Assembly (NCBI RefSeq): GCF_000764185.1
Contig: NZ_JQEC01000071.1
Span: 124,001-188,000 of the forward strand
Direction: 5' to 3'
DNA: 64,000 nt
Source: Colwellia psychrerythraea
GTDB lineage: Bacteria > Pseudomonadota > Gammaproteobacteria > Enterobacterales > Alteromonadaceae
Part shown: positions 28,988 through 39,351 of the stretch, in pieces
Layout: every line of letters starts with the position of its first letter
How positions within the stretch are numbered: the first letter of the stretch is position 1
Made by a program: the position numbers and the translations under genes
The notes under the pieces: generated by a model
What the model saw: only the letters and a program-made list of their open reading frames with translations
The model's database searches: none
What the model was told of the DNA's origin: nothing

Positions 28988-29806
28988 ATGTCTGAATACT
29001 CTTTACGATTCGGCGGTATTAGCCGATTATATGGCGTACATGGCGCTAGCATATTACAACAGTCCCACTTTTGTATTATTGGTATTGGCGGCGTTGGCTC
29101 TTGGGCTGCTGAAGCTATTGCCCGTAATGGTATTGGAAAAATCACGTTGATCGATTTAGATGATATTTGTACTACCAACATAAATCGTCAAATCCATGCA
29201 TTAAGCCAAACTGTTGGTCAGAGTAAAGTTGAGGTAATGGCTGAGCGAATTAAACAGATTAATCCTGAATGCCAAGTCAATATTATTGAAGACTTCGTCA
29301 CCATGGAGAATTTATCCAGTCTAATTACTAAAGATTTAGATTATGTGATTGATGCTATTGATTCTGTTGACATAAAATCACGTCTCATTGCTTTTTGTAG
29401 GGGAAGTAAACTACCCATTATCACTATTGGTGGTGCTGGTGGTCAGGTTGACCCAAGTAAAATAGCAATAACTGACTTGAGTAAAACCTATCAAGATCCT
29501 TTACTTGCTAAGGTAAAAAATCAACTACGCCGAGAGTTTAACTTCCCTCGCGCGGATCTTAAAACAGCCGGTAAAAGAAAGTTCTCAATTGATGCTGTAT
29601 ATTCAACAGAGCAATTACGCTATCCAGCTGATAATAACGCAGGTGAAGTTTGTTTGGCAAAACCAGATATCAGTAAAGGTGAAAATACCAGCTCACGACT
29701 AGATTGCCATAGCGGTTTTGGTGCCACCACACATGTTACTGCAACCTTTGCCTTTTTCGCCGTTGGTAGGGCAATTGACAAGCTGTTGAAAAAGCGTCAA
29801 AAGTAG
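28988..29806 (+). CDS. tcdA: tRNA threonylcarbamoyladenosine dehydratase
   Basis: E1-like ATP-dependent enzyme (272 aa) that cyclises t6A37 of tRNA to ct6A; also known as CsdL/YgdL. The ThiF-type nucleotide-binding motif IIGIGGVGSWAAEAIARNG, the LIDLDDICTTNINRQIHAL segment and the DAIDSVDIKSRL segment match the family, as does the later RKFSIDAVYSTE. In E. coli TcdA receives support from the CsdA-CsdE cysteine desulfurase pair; here those two are fused in the convergent neighbour, separated only by a shared terminator. Confidence 0.95.
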   Translation: MSEYSLRFGGISRLYGVHGASILQQSHFCIIGIGGVGSWAAEAIARNGIGKITLIDLDDICTTNINRQIHALSQTVGQSKVEVMAERIKQINPECQVNIIEDFVTMENLSSLITKDLDYVIDAIDSVDIKSRLIAFCRGSKLPIITIGGAGGQVDPSKIAITDLSKTYQDPLLAKVKNQLRREFNFPRADLKTAGKRKFSIDAVYSTEQLRYPADNNAGEVCLAKPDISKGENTSSRLDCHSGFGATTHVTATFAFFAVGRAIDKLLKKRQK

Positions 29807-29815
29807 ATTGGTTAT

Positions 29816-29853
29816 GAATAATAGTTACGAATAATTATTCGTAACTATTATTC
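29816..29853. terminator. 38-bp perfect palindrome between tcdA and csdAE
   Basis: Perfect 19-bp arms (left arm GAATAATAGTTACGAATAA) between convergent genes; it overlaps the stop codon of the csdA-csdE fusion. Probably a bidirectional transcription end although it is AT-rich. Confidence 0.65.
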
Positions 29854-31578
29854 TTTAGCCAATAATTTAATTTTATCTACAATGGCCAATAAACCATTTC
29901 CTCGAGAAGGGCTTAAATGCTGAATCAAACCTAACTGATTAAAATATTCTTTGATATCAAAATTATGAATTTGCTCTGCTGTTTTATGATTAAAAGCAGC
30001 AAGTACGATAACCAACAACCCACGAATAATCTTTGCATCACTGTCTGCAGAAAAAAAATATACACCTTGTCTGGTTTGTTCTACTTTCAGCCAAGCAAGA
30101 CTTTCACAGCCCGTTATAATTGTTTGCTCATTCCGTAGTGCTTGTTCCATACGAGGAAGGTTTTTACCTAACAACATAATTTCTCTATGTCGACTGTCCC
30201 ACCCTTTAACTGTCGTAAAAAGAGTAATAATATCTTTCATCTCTTTTGTTCTTAAGTTTATTAACTGCTCTGTTTTAGCGTGATTTTTTTGTTGTAACTC
30301 TACTTGTACACCTGCTTGGCTGAAATCTTCAAGTAAAACCTCTCTTAAGCAATTGATGAAATAATCAATTTCTTCAATGGTATTATAGGCCGCCAACGAA
30401 ACTCTCAAACAACCATCAATATTCAAATGCGCCATTAATGGCATAGCGCAATGATGGCCAGAGCGAATAGCAATACCTGATGCATCAAGAGATGTAGCGA
30501 CATCATGATTATGGTGTCCGGCTATAGTAAAAGCGATCACCCCAATATCAGGTATACCCTCAACAATGAAATTGACTTGCGCTATTTTAGCGAGTTCTTG
30601 ATAACAATGATTAACCATTTTCTGCTCATAAAGATTATAACCTTTTTGAATATCAGCTAACAAAGGCGCTAAAAAAGTAATGCTTTCACCAAAACCGATA
30701 ACAGCGGCAATATTGGGAGTTCCGGCTTCAAACTTAAAGGGTAATGAGTTAAACGTCGTTGTTTGAGTAAAACTAACTGTTTTAATCATCTCCCCTCCCC
30801 CTTGATATGGAGGCATATTTTCAAGTAATGCTTGTTTACCATAGAGCACGCCAATGCCTGTTGGTCCATACATTTTGTGCGCTGAGAACACATAAAAATC
30901 ACAATCAAGTGCTCGTACATCTACAGCAATGTGCGCTACTGCTTGGGCACCATCAATCAAACTTATGGCACCTACAGATTTTGCTTTTGCTATCACTGCC
31001 TTAATCGGATTTATCCGTCCTAGAACATTGGAAATATGAGCGCAAGCGACAAATTTTGTTTTTTTGCTAATAAACTCATCGAGGTTACTAACATCAATAA
31101 AACCTTGCTCATTTAAAGGTAGGATTTTGATCACTGCGCCCGTTTGCTCAGCTACAATTTGCCATGGCACAATATTGGCGTGGTGTTCGCTTGCACAAAG
31201 TACTATTTCATCTGCTGATGTTAAGGTATTTCTAGCTAAGCTTTGCACGACAAGGTTAATGCTTTCTGTTGTACCTTTGGTCCAGATAATTTCTTTAATA
31301 CTGTTCGCACCGATAAATTTTTGAACCAAGGTACGTGCCTTTTCAAAAGCAAAAGTAGCGTTAGTACTTAATTGATGTGAGGCTCTATGCACATTTGCGT
31401 TGTACTCACCATAATAACGTTGTTGGCAAGCAATGACTTGTTCTGGCTTTTGCGTTGTGGCCGCGTTATCGAAATAAACAATTGAAGACTTTGACTGACT
31501 TTTATCAGTCGAGTATTTAGCATAACGTGTTATCAATGGGAATTTTTGACGAAATTGTTGAGGTACAAAAAGGTTCAT
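29848..31578 (-). CDS. cysteine desulfurase CsdA fused to sulfur acceptor CsdE
   Basis: 576-aa fusion. Residues 1-415 form a group II (SufS/CsdA-type) PLP cysteine desulfurase: VYFDNAATTQKP, NVHRASHQLS, PLP lysine K235 in FSAHKMYGPTG, catalytic C377 in RSGHHCAMP. Residues about 440-576 form a SufE/CsdE acceptor domain: LFTTVKGWDSRHREIMLLGK and persulfide-accepting C491 in IITGCESLAW. In E. coli csdA and csdE are adjacent separate genes and work with tcdA (csdL), which faces this gene here. Fusion would channel sulfur directly from C377 to C491. No suf or isc genes lie in the window. No frameshift marks at the junction, so the fusion appears genuine. Confidence 0.93.
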   Translation of the reverse strand: MNLFVPQQFRQKFPLITRYAKYSTDKSQSKSSIVYFDNAATTQKPEQVIACQQRYYGEYNANVHRASHQLSTNATFAFEKARTLVQKFIGANSIKEIIWTKGTTESINLVVQSLARNTLTSADEIVLCASEHHANIVPWQIVAEQTGAVIKILPLNEQGFIDVSNLDEFISKKTKFVACAHISNVLGRINPIKAVIAKAKSVGAISLIDGAQAVAHIAVDVRALDCDFYVFSAHKMYGPTGIGVLYGKQALLENMPPYQGGGEMIKTVSFTQTTTFNSLPFKFEAGTPNIAAVIGFGESITFLAPLLADIQKGYNLYEQKMVNHCYQELAKIAQVNFIVEGIPDIGVIAFTIAGHHNHDVATSLDASGIAIRSGHHCAMPLMAHLNIDGCLRVSLAAYNTIEEIDYFINCLREVLLEDFSQAGVQVELQQKNHAKTEQLINLRTKEMKDIITLFTTVKGWDSRHREIMLLGKNLPRMEQALRNEQTIITGCESLAWLKVEQTRQGVYFFSADSDAKIIRGLLVIVLAAFNHKTAEQIHNFDIKEYFNQLGLIQHLSPSRGNGLLAIVDKIKLLAKE

Positions 31579-31778
31579 ATTTAGGATGAAAAACTTATAA
31601 AATTAATAAATAAACTGTCTTTTATTATAACTTACTTTCCCTCAGTAATTTAAGTACTTAGTTGAGGAGAAATTTTTTAGCTATGCCTGTAGAACAAGTG
31701 TAAGTCTGCTTTGTACTGGGTGAAAACGTAAAGTTTAGGCTATAACTAATAAGGTGTCCTCTAGGAAGGGTATTTAAA

Positions 31779-32138
31779 ATGAGTTTTTTTGCCTATCTTT
31801 ATCAAGTCAAAGCAAGCTTTAGAAGGTTTTTTTATTCAAGTACCTCTGTTACGCCCGAACAGGAAACGACCCAATATGCGCAAGAAGTTAACGACGAGAT
31901 AAAGCACAACCTTAAAATAAAATGTCGAAGAGCTGCACAAGAGATACAGTACCTCAGATGCTTTAGTCATTGGCCAATTGCTAGAGCTAAAATAAAAATA
32001 GAAAAAAATTCTTTAGTCTACCTAGATATTAGCCGCAGTAAACGCAGTAATTTTGAACATATCGACCAACATAGGGATAAAGTTATCGCACTTAATAAAA
32101 CAGTACGTCCTAATAAAATAGTGAAGAAGATCCCCTAA
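31779..32138 (+). CDS. hypothetical basic protein, 119 aa
   Basis: Start ATG 31779 behind a strong ribosome site AGGAAGGG. Soluble, rich in Lys/Arg (pI clearly basic), with no signal or membrane segment and no recognised domain; the aromatic-basic N-terminus MSFFAYLYQVKASFRRFFY could contact membrane or nucleic acid. Convergent with the TPR/HExxH gene. Confidence 0.55.
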   Translation: MSFFAYLYQVKASFRRFFYSSTSVTPEQETTQYAQEVNDEIKHNLKIKCRRAAQEIQYLRCFSHWPIARAKIKIEKNSLVYLDISRSKRSNFEHIDQHRDKVIALNKTVRPNKIVKKIP

Positions 32139-32157
32139 TATATACTGATAGCATATT

Positions 32158-33759
32158 TCAAAAAGCCCCTTTGAAAATTCTCGACTTTTTCATCGGGTCA
32201 TTTTCCCATTTTGATGCTTGTAGCAACCAATATTTAGCATCAACTATATTACCTTGTTTAAATAAAGCTAAGGCAATATTGTAGTGAAAACTAGGCATTA
32301 AATATGTCGACGGCTTTGCCTCTAGCAACGTTAGGTATTCTTCAGGAAAATCATTGGCAAAATACCTGAGCTGTGTGCGTCGACTCAAGGGTTTAAAGGC
32401 GGTAATATTTGATGATAAGTTATTGACAAAACTTGAATTCTGACAACTTTCAGAAAAATGCAATCCTACGTGTTGTTTAAATTCTATCGGTGTCCCTAAT
32501 TGCCAGTTTTTCTGCATATTTGAGTTGATATACACTCGTTGCATAATAGGTGTGTCAGCTTTAATACTGGCCGACCAGGGGATTTCCTTCAATATCCTTG
32601 CTCTTAATTCTTGTTGCTCTCCTTGATAGTAGCTCTGTAATACCGCAATATTATGCGCAAAAGGGCGTTGCTGTATACGTTGACACTTCTTATGACCTTT
32701 TCTTAAGGGGTATTCATCGACAAAACCGAGTAAGTGACTAACTTCATGGCTAAAGACGTTAACATTATCCTCTATATCGAAATAAAGGATGCCTAGATGG
32801 ACATTAGCACCGCCTTTATTGAGCATTAAACCTATGTGCCGACTATCCACTTCTGTTGCGATACTTTGCCATTTTGTTTCATCACAATTAATGGCTTTGT
32901 TTGAGTAAGTCATACAGTCAAGTTGTTTAACACTAATATATCTTGGGGCTGGCAAACATATATATTTCGCTAGGGGTAATTTCTCTTTGAAGGCTTTAAT
33001 CAATTGATCAAGATGCTTTAAATGTGAAAGGTTAGTAGCAAAAAGCTGTAAACTAGTAGTACAACTCAATGAAGCGCTGAGCTGAAGACTCTTATTACCT
33101 CTCACATTGCTTTTCATTAATGTTTTGTTTTTTATTACTGCATATCGTTTTAGGTCATAAAAAAGACTCTTTATTTGGTTAGTATCAGCTATATTAAACA
33201 CGTAAGAGCCTATCAACTTTTCAACTTGGTCCACATTTCCTAACGCTACAGCGATCTTAATACGTAAAACCAATGCAGTTGTTACTAAGTGATTTTCATT
33301 TATATTTACAGACAAACGTTGCAATGTCGCTTGTGCCTTTGATAACTTACCTTGCTGAAAATATAGCTGAGCGAGCGTGACTACACCTTGCTGAGAATTT
33401 AATCGAATAGCTTGCTCAAACCACATAATAGCAGTGTTAAATAGTGTAGTGCTTGATTTATACTGATCCTGTTGCTCATACCAATAACCAAGTTCTAATG
33501 CGGAACTCTTTTTGCTTTTCGCTAACGCTTGATTTAGAGCAAGCCAATTCATACTGCCATAGTCTGCTTTATCTTCGGCTAAAGTTAATGCTGCTATGTT
33601 CTTACTCTTTAGCGCATAATTAAATTGTCCTATACGATAATTATTTCCCTCTAGTTGTTCTGTTAAATAATCAGATAAAAAAAATGAGCTTGTGGACAAA
33701 AATGTCATCAAACTCATGAGGGTTATCACTATTAATACTTTTCGCGAGAACATGTACAC
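32158..33759 (-). CDS. membrane-anchored TPR protein with M64-like HExxHxxGxxxEY motif
   Basis: 533 aa. An N-terminal signal anchor (about residues 7-30) places the rest in the periplasm. Residues about 60-200 are helical repeats of TPR/Sel1 type (ALELGYWYEQQDQY, WFEQAIRLNSQQGVVTLAQLYFQQGKLSKA). Residues about 230-400 carry HEVSHLLGFVDEY (H338, E339, H342, E349, Y350), the HExxHxxGxxxEY signature best known from peptidase family M64, so a zinc peptidase is plausible. A last TPR-like pair lies near the C-terminus. It starts 11 bases after the nlpI stop, so it probably shares the nlpI transcript. NlpI is a periplasmic adaptor for proteases, which fits, but the catalytic activity is inferred from motif only. 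Confidence 0.7.
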   Translation of the reverse strand: MYMFSRKVLIVITLMSLMTFLSTSSFFLSDYLTEQLEGNNYRIGQFNYALKSKNIAALTLAEDKADYGSMNWLALNQALAKSKKSSALELGYWYEQQDQYKSSTTLFNTAIMWFEQAIRLNSQQGVVTLAQLYFQQGKLSKAQATLQRLSVNINENHLVTTALVLRIKIAVALGNVDQVEKLIGSYVFNIADTNQIKSLFYDLKRYAVIKNKTLMKSNVRGNKSLQLSASLSCTTSLQLFATNLSHLKHLDQLIKAFKEKLPLAKYICLPAPRYISVKQLDCMTYSNKAINCDETKWQSIATEVDSRHIGLMLNKGGANVHLGILYFDIEDNVNVFSHEVSHLLGFVDEYPLRKGHKKCQRIQQRPFAHNIAVLQSYYQGEQQELRARILKEIPWSASIKADTPIMQRVYINSNMQKNWQLGTPIEFKQHVGLHFSESCQNSSFVNNLSSNITAFKPLSRRTQLRYFANDFPEEYLTLLEAKPSTYLMPSFHYNIALALFKQGNIVDAKYWLLQASKWENDPMKKSRIFKGAF

Positions 33760-33770
33760 TGGTTTAACGT

Positions 33771-34682
33771 TTAAGGCTGAGTATTATTAGCTTTTTGAAT
33801 ACGCATAAGATCTAATTCAAGCTTAGCGTATCTATGTTCAACAAATTCATAAACATTAGTGCCTAATGCTAGTTTAAAGAAGTTAGCCGCACTTCCCTGA
33901 TAACCGAGTGTTTGGTTATACTTGCCTAAGTAAAAATAGGCTTCGCATAACCGCTCGGTCAGCTCTTTGTTTGAACGAACGTTTTTAGTCAAGTTTTTAA
34001 CAAATTGACCTTGTGAAATTTCACCTAGATAAAGATATATTACCTGTTTCGCCCAAATACGATCATCAACTAACTCTGCTCGCTGTTTTAATGAGTATTT
34101 TGCTGCCAGCGGGTCAACTTCATATTCAGTTAAATACAACCATAATAGACGATATGGGTCATCTTGTTGCTTTTGATGAAAGGCTTTAAAATCAAGACTA
34201 GCCAGCTCTGGCCTTTCGCCATAATAAAGGGCTATGCCACGATTTAAATAAGCATACTCATGTTCAGGAGCTAACTCTAATGCAGAATCAAATTTTTCAT
34301 AGGCTTGGGAAAACTCCTGCAACTGTGTGTAATGTATACCTAAGAAATTATAAGCATCAATTAGATCAGGTTTTAATCGAAGCGCATGAGTAAAGTCGAA
34401 CCTTGCTAACGAACGTAAGCCAACACTGTCGTATAAAACACCACGGTCATAAAAAAGTTGTGCCCTTTGCTCATCAGATATTTGGGCATTATTTATCACT
34501 TCCGATAAACGTGCGATGGCAATTTCACTTTTGAAGTTAACCGTGAGCGGCTCAGCGATAACAAGGTTATTCATTATTGCTGAGGAAGTATCTCCCCCTC
34601 CTTGGCTTGAAGCACAACCTTGGGTCAGCAGTGTACTAGTTAACAATAAAATTAGAAGCGTTGTTTTGAGAAGTGAATGCAC
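33771..34682 (-). CDS. nlpI: lipoprotein NlpI
   Basis: 303-aa TPR lipoprotein, adaptor for periplasmic proteases and peptidoglycan hydrolases in E. coli (for example Prc-dependent turnover of MepS). Lipobox LLTQGC follows a signal peptide; then repeated TPR helices (AQLFYDRGVLYDSVGLRSLA, DAYNFLGIHYTQLQEFSQAY, YAYLNRGIALYYGERPELA). Position directly after pnp is as in E. coli, supporting the assignment. A terminator separates it from pnp. Confidence 0.92.
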   Translation of the reverse strand: MHSLLKTTLLILLLTSTLLTQGCASSQGGGDTSSAIMNNLVIAEPLTVNFKSEIAIARLSEVINNAQISDEQRAQLFYDRGVLYDSVGLRSLARFDFTHALRLKPDLIDAYNFLGIHYTQLQEFSQAYEKFDSALELAPEHEYAYLNRGIALYYGERPELASLDFKAFHQKQQDDPYRLLWLYLTEYEVDPLAAKYSLKQRAELVDDRIWAKQVIYLYLGEISQGQFVKNLTKNVRSNKELTERLCEAYFYLGKYNQTLGYQGSAANFFKLALGTNVYEFVEHRYAKLELDLMRIQKANNTQP

Positions 34683-34734
34683 AAAAATGCCTTATAAATA
34701 AATAACTAACAATAAGAATTAATTCATTATAAAC

Positions 34735-34762
34735 AAAAAAGGAGCCGTATGGCTCCTTTTTT
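34735..34762. terminator. terminator between pnp and nlpI
   Basis: AAAAAAGGAGCC / GGCTCCTTTTTT hairpin with GTAT loop, 43 bases after the pnp stop; symmetric A/T flanks work in both directions. Confidence 0.9.
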
Positions 34763-34804
34763 ACTGAATGAAATGTAAAAGTTTTTTACTTTATCAGTAA
34801 ACTA

Positions 34805-36922
34805 TTACTCAGCAGCAGGTGTTTCTGTTGTTGCTGGTTTTTCCATTGCTTCTTTAATACTTAAACGTACACGACCTTGGCGATCAACTTCAAGTACTTT
34901 AACTTTCACTTCTTGACCTTCTGTTAAGACTTCGCTTACGTTATTAACACGCTCTTCAGAGATTTGTGAAATATGAACTAAACCATCTTTACCCGGAAGT
35001 ACGTTAACAAAGGCACCGAAGTCAACGATACGCACTACTTTACCAGTGTAAAGTGTACCTACTTCAATTTCAGCTGTTAATGCTTTAATACGGTTGATAG
35101 CATCTTGTGCTTGATCATTCGAGGTTGCGGCAATTTTAACAGTACCGTCATCTTCAATTTCAATCGTTGTACCCGTTTCTTCAGTAAGTTGACGAATTGT
35201 TGCGCCGCCTTTACCGATGATGTCACGAATTTTATCTTGGCTTACTTTCATAGTATGAATGCGTGGAGCGAATTCAGAGATATCATCTCTGTGGCCACCG
35301 ATTGCTTCATCCATTACAGATAAGATGTGAGTACGTGCAGCTTTTGCTTGGTTTAAAGCAATTTGCATGATTTCTTGGGTAATGCCTTCAATTTTGATAT
35401 CCATTTGAAGTGCAGTAATACCACCTGTAGTACCGGCTACTTTAAAGTCCATGTCACCTAAGTGATCTTCATCACCTAAAATGTCAGAAAGAACCACGAA
35501 TTTCTCGCCTTCTTTAACTAGACCCATTGCGATACCAGCAACAGAAGCTTTGATTGGTACACCCGCATCCATTAGTGCTAATGAAGTACCACAAACAGAA
35601 GCCATTGAAGAAGAACCATTTGATTCAGTGATTTCAGAAACAACACGTACTGCGTACGGGAATTCTTCAAGTGAAGGCATAACAGCTAACATGCCGCGTT
35701 TTGCTAAACGGCCATGGCCGATTTCACGACGCTTAGGGCTGCCAACAAAACCAGTTTCGCCTACACAGTAAGGAGGGAAGTTGTAATGAAGCATGAATGG
35801 GTCAGTTTTATCACCCATTAAAGTATCAAGACGTTGTGCATCACGTTGAGTACCAAGTGTAGCAGTAACTAATGCTTGAGTTTCACCACGAGTGAATACA
35901 GCAGAGCCGTGAGTTCTTGGTAATACACCTGTCATTACGTCTAACGCACGGATTGACTCAGGATCGCGACCATCAATACGAGGGTTGCCATCAGTGATAC
36001 GGCCACGTACAACAGTTTTTTCTAGGTCGTGAAATAAATCTTTAGTTTCTTGCACGTCTAAGTCAGCATCTTGTGCTAATAACGTTTCAACTACTGAGTT
36101 ACGAATTTCTTTAATTTTTTCATAACGAACAGCTTTTTCAGTAATTTGGTAAGCTTCGTTTACTTGCGCTTCACTTAACTCAGCGATTTTTGCTAATAAC
36201 TCAGCGTTTTTAACTGGTGCAGTCCATTCCCATACAGGCGTGTTTACTTCAGCTTTAAATTCTTTAATTGCTGAAACAGCTACTTGCATTTGCTCATGGC
36301 CGTACATTACCGCGCCAAGCATGACTTCTTCAGATAATACATCGGCTTCAGACTCAACCATTAATACCGCTGAATCAGTACCTGATACCACTAAGTCTAA
36401 TTGACTTGTCGGTAATTCAGCTTGTAGTGGGTTAAGTATGTATTGACCATCAACATAACCAACACGTGCAGCGCCAACAGGACCATTAAATGGAGCTCCT
36501 GAAATAGCTAATGCCGCAGAAGCACCGATTAATGAAATGATGTCAGGGGCAATTTCAGGATTAACTGAAACAACCGTGATGATAACTTGAACTTCGTTAA
36601 TAAACCCTGCAGGGAATAATGGGCGAAGTGGACGGTCAATTAAACGAGCAATCAATGTTTCTTCTTCTGAAGGGCGACCTTCACGTTTGAAGAAACTACC
36701 TGGGATTTTACCCGCGGCGTAGGCACGCTCTTGATAGTTTATTGTTAGTGGGAAAAAGTCTTGGCCTGCTTTTGCTTCTTTCTTAGCAACAACACTCACT
36801 AATACACAAGTATCATCCATGCTTGCCATTACAGCACCAGATGCTTGACGAGCAATAGCGCCAGTTTCAAGTGTCACGGTATGTTTACCGTATTGGAATT
36901 TTTTAGTAATTGGATTTAACAT
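34805..36922 (-). CDS. pnp: polynucleotide phosphorylase
   Basis: 3'-5' phosphorolytic exoribonuclease of the RNA degradosome, 705 aa. Two RNase PH domains ([36 protein letters not shown] and [15 protein letters not shown] with catalytic acids) are followed by KH ([20 protein letters not shown]) and S1 ([20 protein letters not shown]) domains. Ribosome site AAGGAAAC. The 5' leader of about 200 bases after the rpsO terminator parallels the autoregulated E. coli pnp leader. Confidence 0.97.
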   Translation of the reverse strand: MLNPITKKFQYGKHTVTLETGAIARQASGAVMASMDDTCVLVSVVAKKEAKAGQDFFPLTINYQERAYAAGKIPGSFFKREGRPSEEETLIARLIDRPLRPLFPAGFINEVQVIITVVSVNPEIAPDIISLIGASAALAISGAPFNGPVGAARVGYVDGQYILNPLQAELPTSQLDLVVSGTDSAVLMVESEADVLSEEVMLGAVMYGHEQMQVAVSAIKEFKAEVNTPVWEWTAPVKNAELLAKIAELSEAQVNEAYQITEKAVRYEKIKEIRNSVVETLLAQDADLDVQETKDLFHDLEKTVVRGRITDGNPRIDGRDPESIRALDVMTGVLPRTHGSAVFTRGETQALVTATLGTQRDAQRLDTLMGDKTDPFMLHYNFPPYCVGETGFVGSPKRREIGHGRLAKRGMLAVMPSLEEFPYAVRVVSEITESNGSSSMASVCGTSLALMDAGVPIKASVAGIAMGLVKEGEKFVVLSDILGDEDHLGDMDFKVAGTTGGITALQMDIKIEGITQEIMQIALNQAKAARTHILSVMDEAIGGHRDDISEFAPRIHTMKVSQDKIRDIIGKGGATIRQLTEETGTTIEIEDDGTVKIAATSNDQAQDAINRIKALTAEIEVGTLYTGKVVRIVDFGAFVNVLPGKDGLVHISQISEERVNNVSEVLTEGQEVKVKVLEVDRQGRVRLSIKEAMEKPATTETPAAE

Positions 36923-37235
36923 CTAATTAGTTTCCTTAAATTTTGTCTTTATTAATAATATTTACCAATCTGTACAATTATTTATTCACTGGATATTTTA
37001 TGCCAAAAGTATGGCTACCAAGTCGAACAAAAAATTATACAGTTTGGATTGGTTAGTGTTTTAAAAAATAACTATGCCGCTTTCAAGTTTATGCAAAGAA
37101 CAACACAGGTAAATTTTCACCGACATTATACTAAGTAAGCAGGTGAATACTAGCGTCAAAGCGTAATTAGTACTGTAAAGCATAGATTAACTGACATTTA
37201 TTTTTCAATTGATAAAAGCATAAGCGTCAGAAAAC
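36923..37235 (-). promoter_or_regulatory. pnp leader/promoter region
   Basis: About 310 bases without a gene. On the minus strand a TATAAT hexamer occurs at 37130-37125, followed by about 200 bases of leader before pnp; the -35 element is not obvious. In E. coli the pnp leader folds and is cut by RNase III for autoregulation; here no single dominant hairpin was seen. Confidence 0.4.
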
Positions 37236-37261
37236 AAAAAAGGAGCCAATAGGCTCCTTTT
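37236..37261 (-). terminator. rpsO terminator
   Basis: GGAGCC / GGCTCC stem with AATA loop, followed on the minus strand by six T; 37 bases after the rpsO stop. Confidence 0.9.
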
Positions 37262-37297
37262 CAAGTCGTTTAAGTTACGTTCTTTAGCAAGCTGCTA

Positions 37298-37567
37298 TTA
37301 ACGACGTAGACCTAATTTACCGATTAACGCGCCGTAACGGTCAACGTTTTTACCTTTTAAGTAATCAAGTAATTTACGACGTTGAGCAACCATGCGTAAT
37401 AAACCACGACGTGAATGGTGATCATGGATGTGTGCTTTAAAGTGACCTTGTAAGTGGTTGATTTGTGTAGTTAACAAAGCAACTTGAACTTCTGGAGAAC
37501 CAGTATCACCTTCTGATTGAGCATATTCTGCAACGATTGCAGCTTTTTCTGTAGCATTTAAAGACAT
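37298..37567 (-). CDS. rpsO: 30S ribosomal protein S15
   Basis: 89 aa, complete (starts [16 protein letters not shown]; contains [34 protein letters not shown]). Binds 16S rRNA early in 30S assembly. Located between truB and pnp as in E. coli. Confidence 0.98.
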   Translation of the reverse strand: MSLNATEKAAIVAEYAQSEGDTGSPEVQVALLTTQINHLQGHFKAHIHDHHSRRGLLRMVAQRRKLLDYLKGKNVDRYGALIGKLGLRR

Positions 37568-37760
37568 AATTAATCCTTAGTGTGTTAACCCTGACTCAAT
37601 TACATTGAGATGAGAGTATTGAAATACGCATCAAGCCGAACACTAATTCAGCTTTGATGACGAAAGAGCGCGTATTCTAGCAGCCAATAACTAAAATGCA
37701 AGCGAATAGTACGTTGGAACGCCATATATATTCACCTGCCAAAAATTACAGCCTGCCTCG

Positions 37761-38717
37761 CTAGTACTGTTCTATAACTACGATGCGTTTAGGTGCAAGT
37801 AAACCATCATCATTGATAAAACCAACACCAATGAATTCAGCATTAGCATCATTTTCATCCTCACCAAGATACACCTGTACACTACCTGATTCAGGTTGAT
37901 TATAGGCTTGAACAGGATTACCGTGGCGTAAGAAGTTTGCCGACATATCATCAACATACACGCAGTGCATACCATCAACTGCACTATTCATTGGTAATAA
38001 TAATGGGTCAAGTACATCTGACGGTGTTATTTTATCTTCATTAGCTTGTTCAAGTAATGCTTCAAGCTCTGGTAAGGTAATCATTTTATCAACAGGATAA
38101 TTACCTACCGCTGAACGTCTAAGATGAGCAACATGTGCACCACAACCTAATAACTCGCCTAAATCATCTACAATAGTGCGAATATAAGTGCCTTTAGAAA
38201 CATGAATACTCAGTTCAACGTCATCACCTTCGAAGCGTAATAGCTCAAGGTTAAAGACGGTTATAGCTCTTGATTCACGAGGTACTTCAATGCCTTCTCT
38301 TGCATATTTATACAAAGGTTGGCCTTTGTGTTTAAGCGCTGAATACATTGAAGGTACTTGCTGAGTTGTACCGCGAAAACTATCTAATGCTTCTTCTAAC
38401 TGCTCACTTGATACATCAACTGACTTTTCACTAACTACTTCACCACCAGCATCACTGGTTGTTGTACGAACGCCTAACCTAGCAGTCACTTGATAAGTTT
38501 TATCCGTATCAAGTAAATACTGTGAGAACTTGGTACCTTCACCTAAGCAAATGGGTAACATACCCGTTGCTAAAGGATCTAGTGCACCGGTATGCCCAGC
38601 TTTTTGGGCAAAATAGATGCGCTTAACAGTTTGTAATGCATGGTTTGATGACAGTCCATGAGGCTTATCTAATAACAAAACACCATTGACCGGACGGCCT
38701 TTTCTACGTTTTGCCAT
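37761..38717 (-). CDS. truB: tRNA pseudouridine(55) synthase
   Basis: Makes pseudouridine 55 in the T-loop of tRNAs. 318 aa with catalytic Asp in [15 protein letters not shown], the RNA-binding [20 protein letters not shown] region, and C-terminal PUA domain. The start is three bases after the rbfA stop. Confidence 0.97.
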   Translation of the reverse strand: MAKRRKGRPVNGVLLLDKPHGLSSNHALQTVKRIYFAQKAGHTGALDPLATGMLPICLGEGTKFSQYLLDTDKTYQVTARLGVRTTTSDAGGEVVSEKSVDVSSEQLEEALDSFRGTTQQVPSMYSALKHKGQPLYKYAREGIEVPRESRAITVFNLELLRFEGDDVELSIHVSKGTYIRTIVDDLGELLGCGAHVAHLRRSAVGNYPVDKMITLPELEALLEQANEDKITPSDVLDPLLLPMNSAVDGMHCVYVDDMSANFLRHGNPVQAYNQPESGSVQVYLGEDENDANAEFIGVGFINDDGLLAPKRIVVIEQY

Positions 38718-38720
38718 GAC

Positions 38721-39149
38721 TTATTCGCCTTTCTCACTATCAGTATTTTTGTCTATATTTTCTGATTCATCGTCAGCTGGTGATTCATTATTTTGATCAC
38801 TCGCAACCGCTTGATCAACTAAAGCGCTCATGCGTACACCTTCACTCATTGAACTATCATAAACAAAGCGTAAGTGCGGCATAATACGAGCACGTAAGCG
38901 TTTGCCTAATAATGAGCGAATATAACCTTCAGCTTCAGCAAGTACTTCTAGTGATGCTTTAATTTCATCTGCATTGTCGTTAAAAAAGGTAACAAATATT
39001 TTTGCGTAAGCTAAGTCACGAGTAACTTCAACAGCAGAAACAGTCGTCATACTTAAACGTGGATCTTTAATTTCGCGCATTAAAATAACGGCGATTTCTT
39101 TTTGGATTTGCTGACCAACTCGGTCAGTACGGGCGAATTCTCTAGCCAT
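38721..39149 (-). CDS. rbfA: ribosome-binding factor A
   Basis: KH-type cold-shock factor for 16S rRNA 5'-end maturation, 142 aa ([35 protein letters not shown]). The acidic C-terminal tail (about residues 118-142) is longer than needed for the fold. Ribosome site AGGAG. Confidence 0.96.
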   Translation of the reverse strand: MAREFARTDRVGQQIQKEIAVILMREIKDPRLSMTTVSAVEVTRDLAYAKIFVTFFNDNADEIKASLEVLAEAEGYIRSLLGKRLRARIMPHLRFVYDSSMSEGVRMSALVDQAVASDQNNESPADDESENIDKNTDSEKGE

Positions 39150-39206
39150 CGTATACTCCTATGAAGCTATTATTTATAACAGCTTTCAATTATCAATAAT
39201 TAACAC

Positions 39207-39228
39207 AAAAGGGGCATAAGCCCCTTTT
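39207..39228 (-). terminator. hairpin between infB and rbfA
   Basis: AAAAGGGGC / GCCCCTTTT with ATAA loop inside the operon. On the minus strand only four T follow, so it may act as an attenuator or processing site rather than a full stop. Confidence 0.6.
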
Positions 39229-39351
39229 GAAAAATAGTTAACTATTAGCTCGAAGCTAGTTGGTTCAAGTATAAGGCGGAAGCACGGAGTTGACGCATGT
39301 CAATGAGTACTTCCAACGTAATAGTTGATTCTACTAGCAATGAGTTAATAG

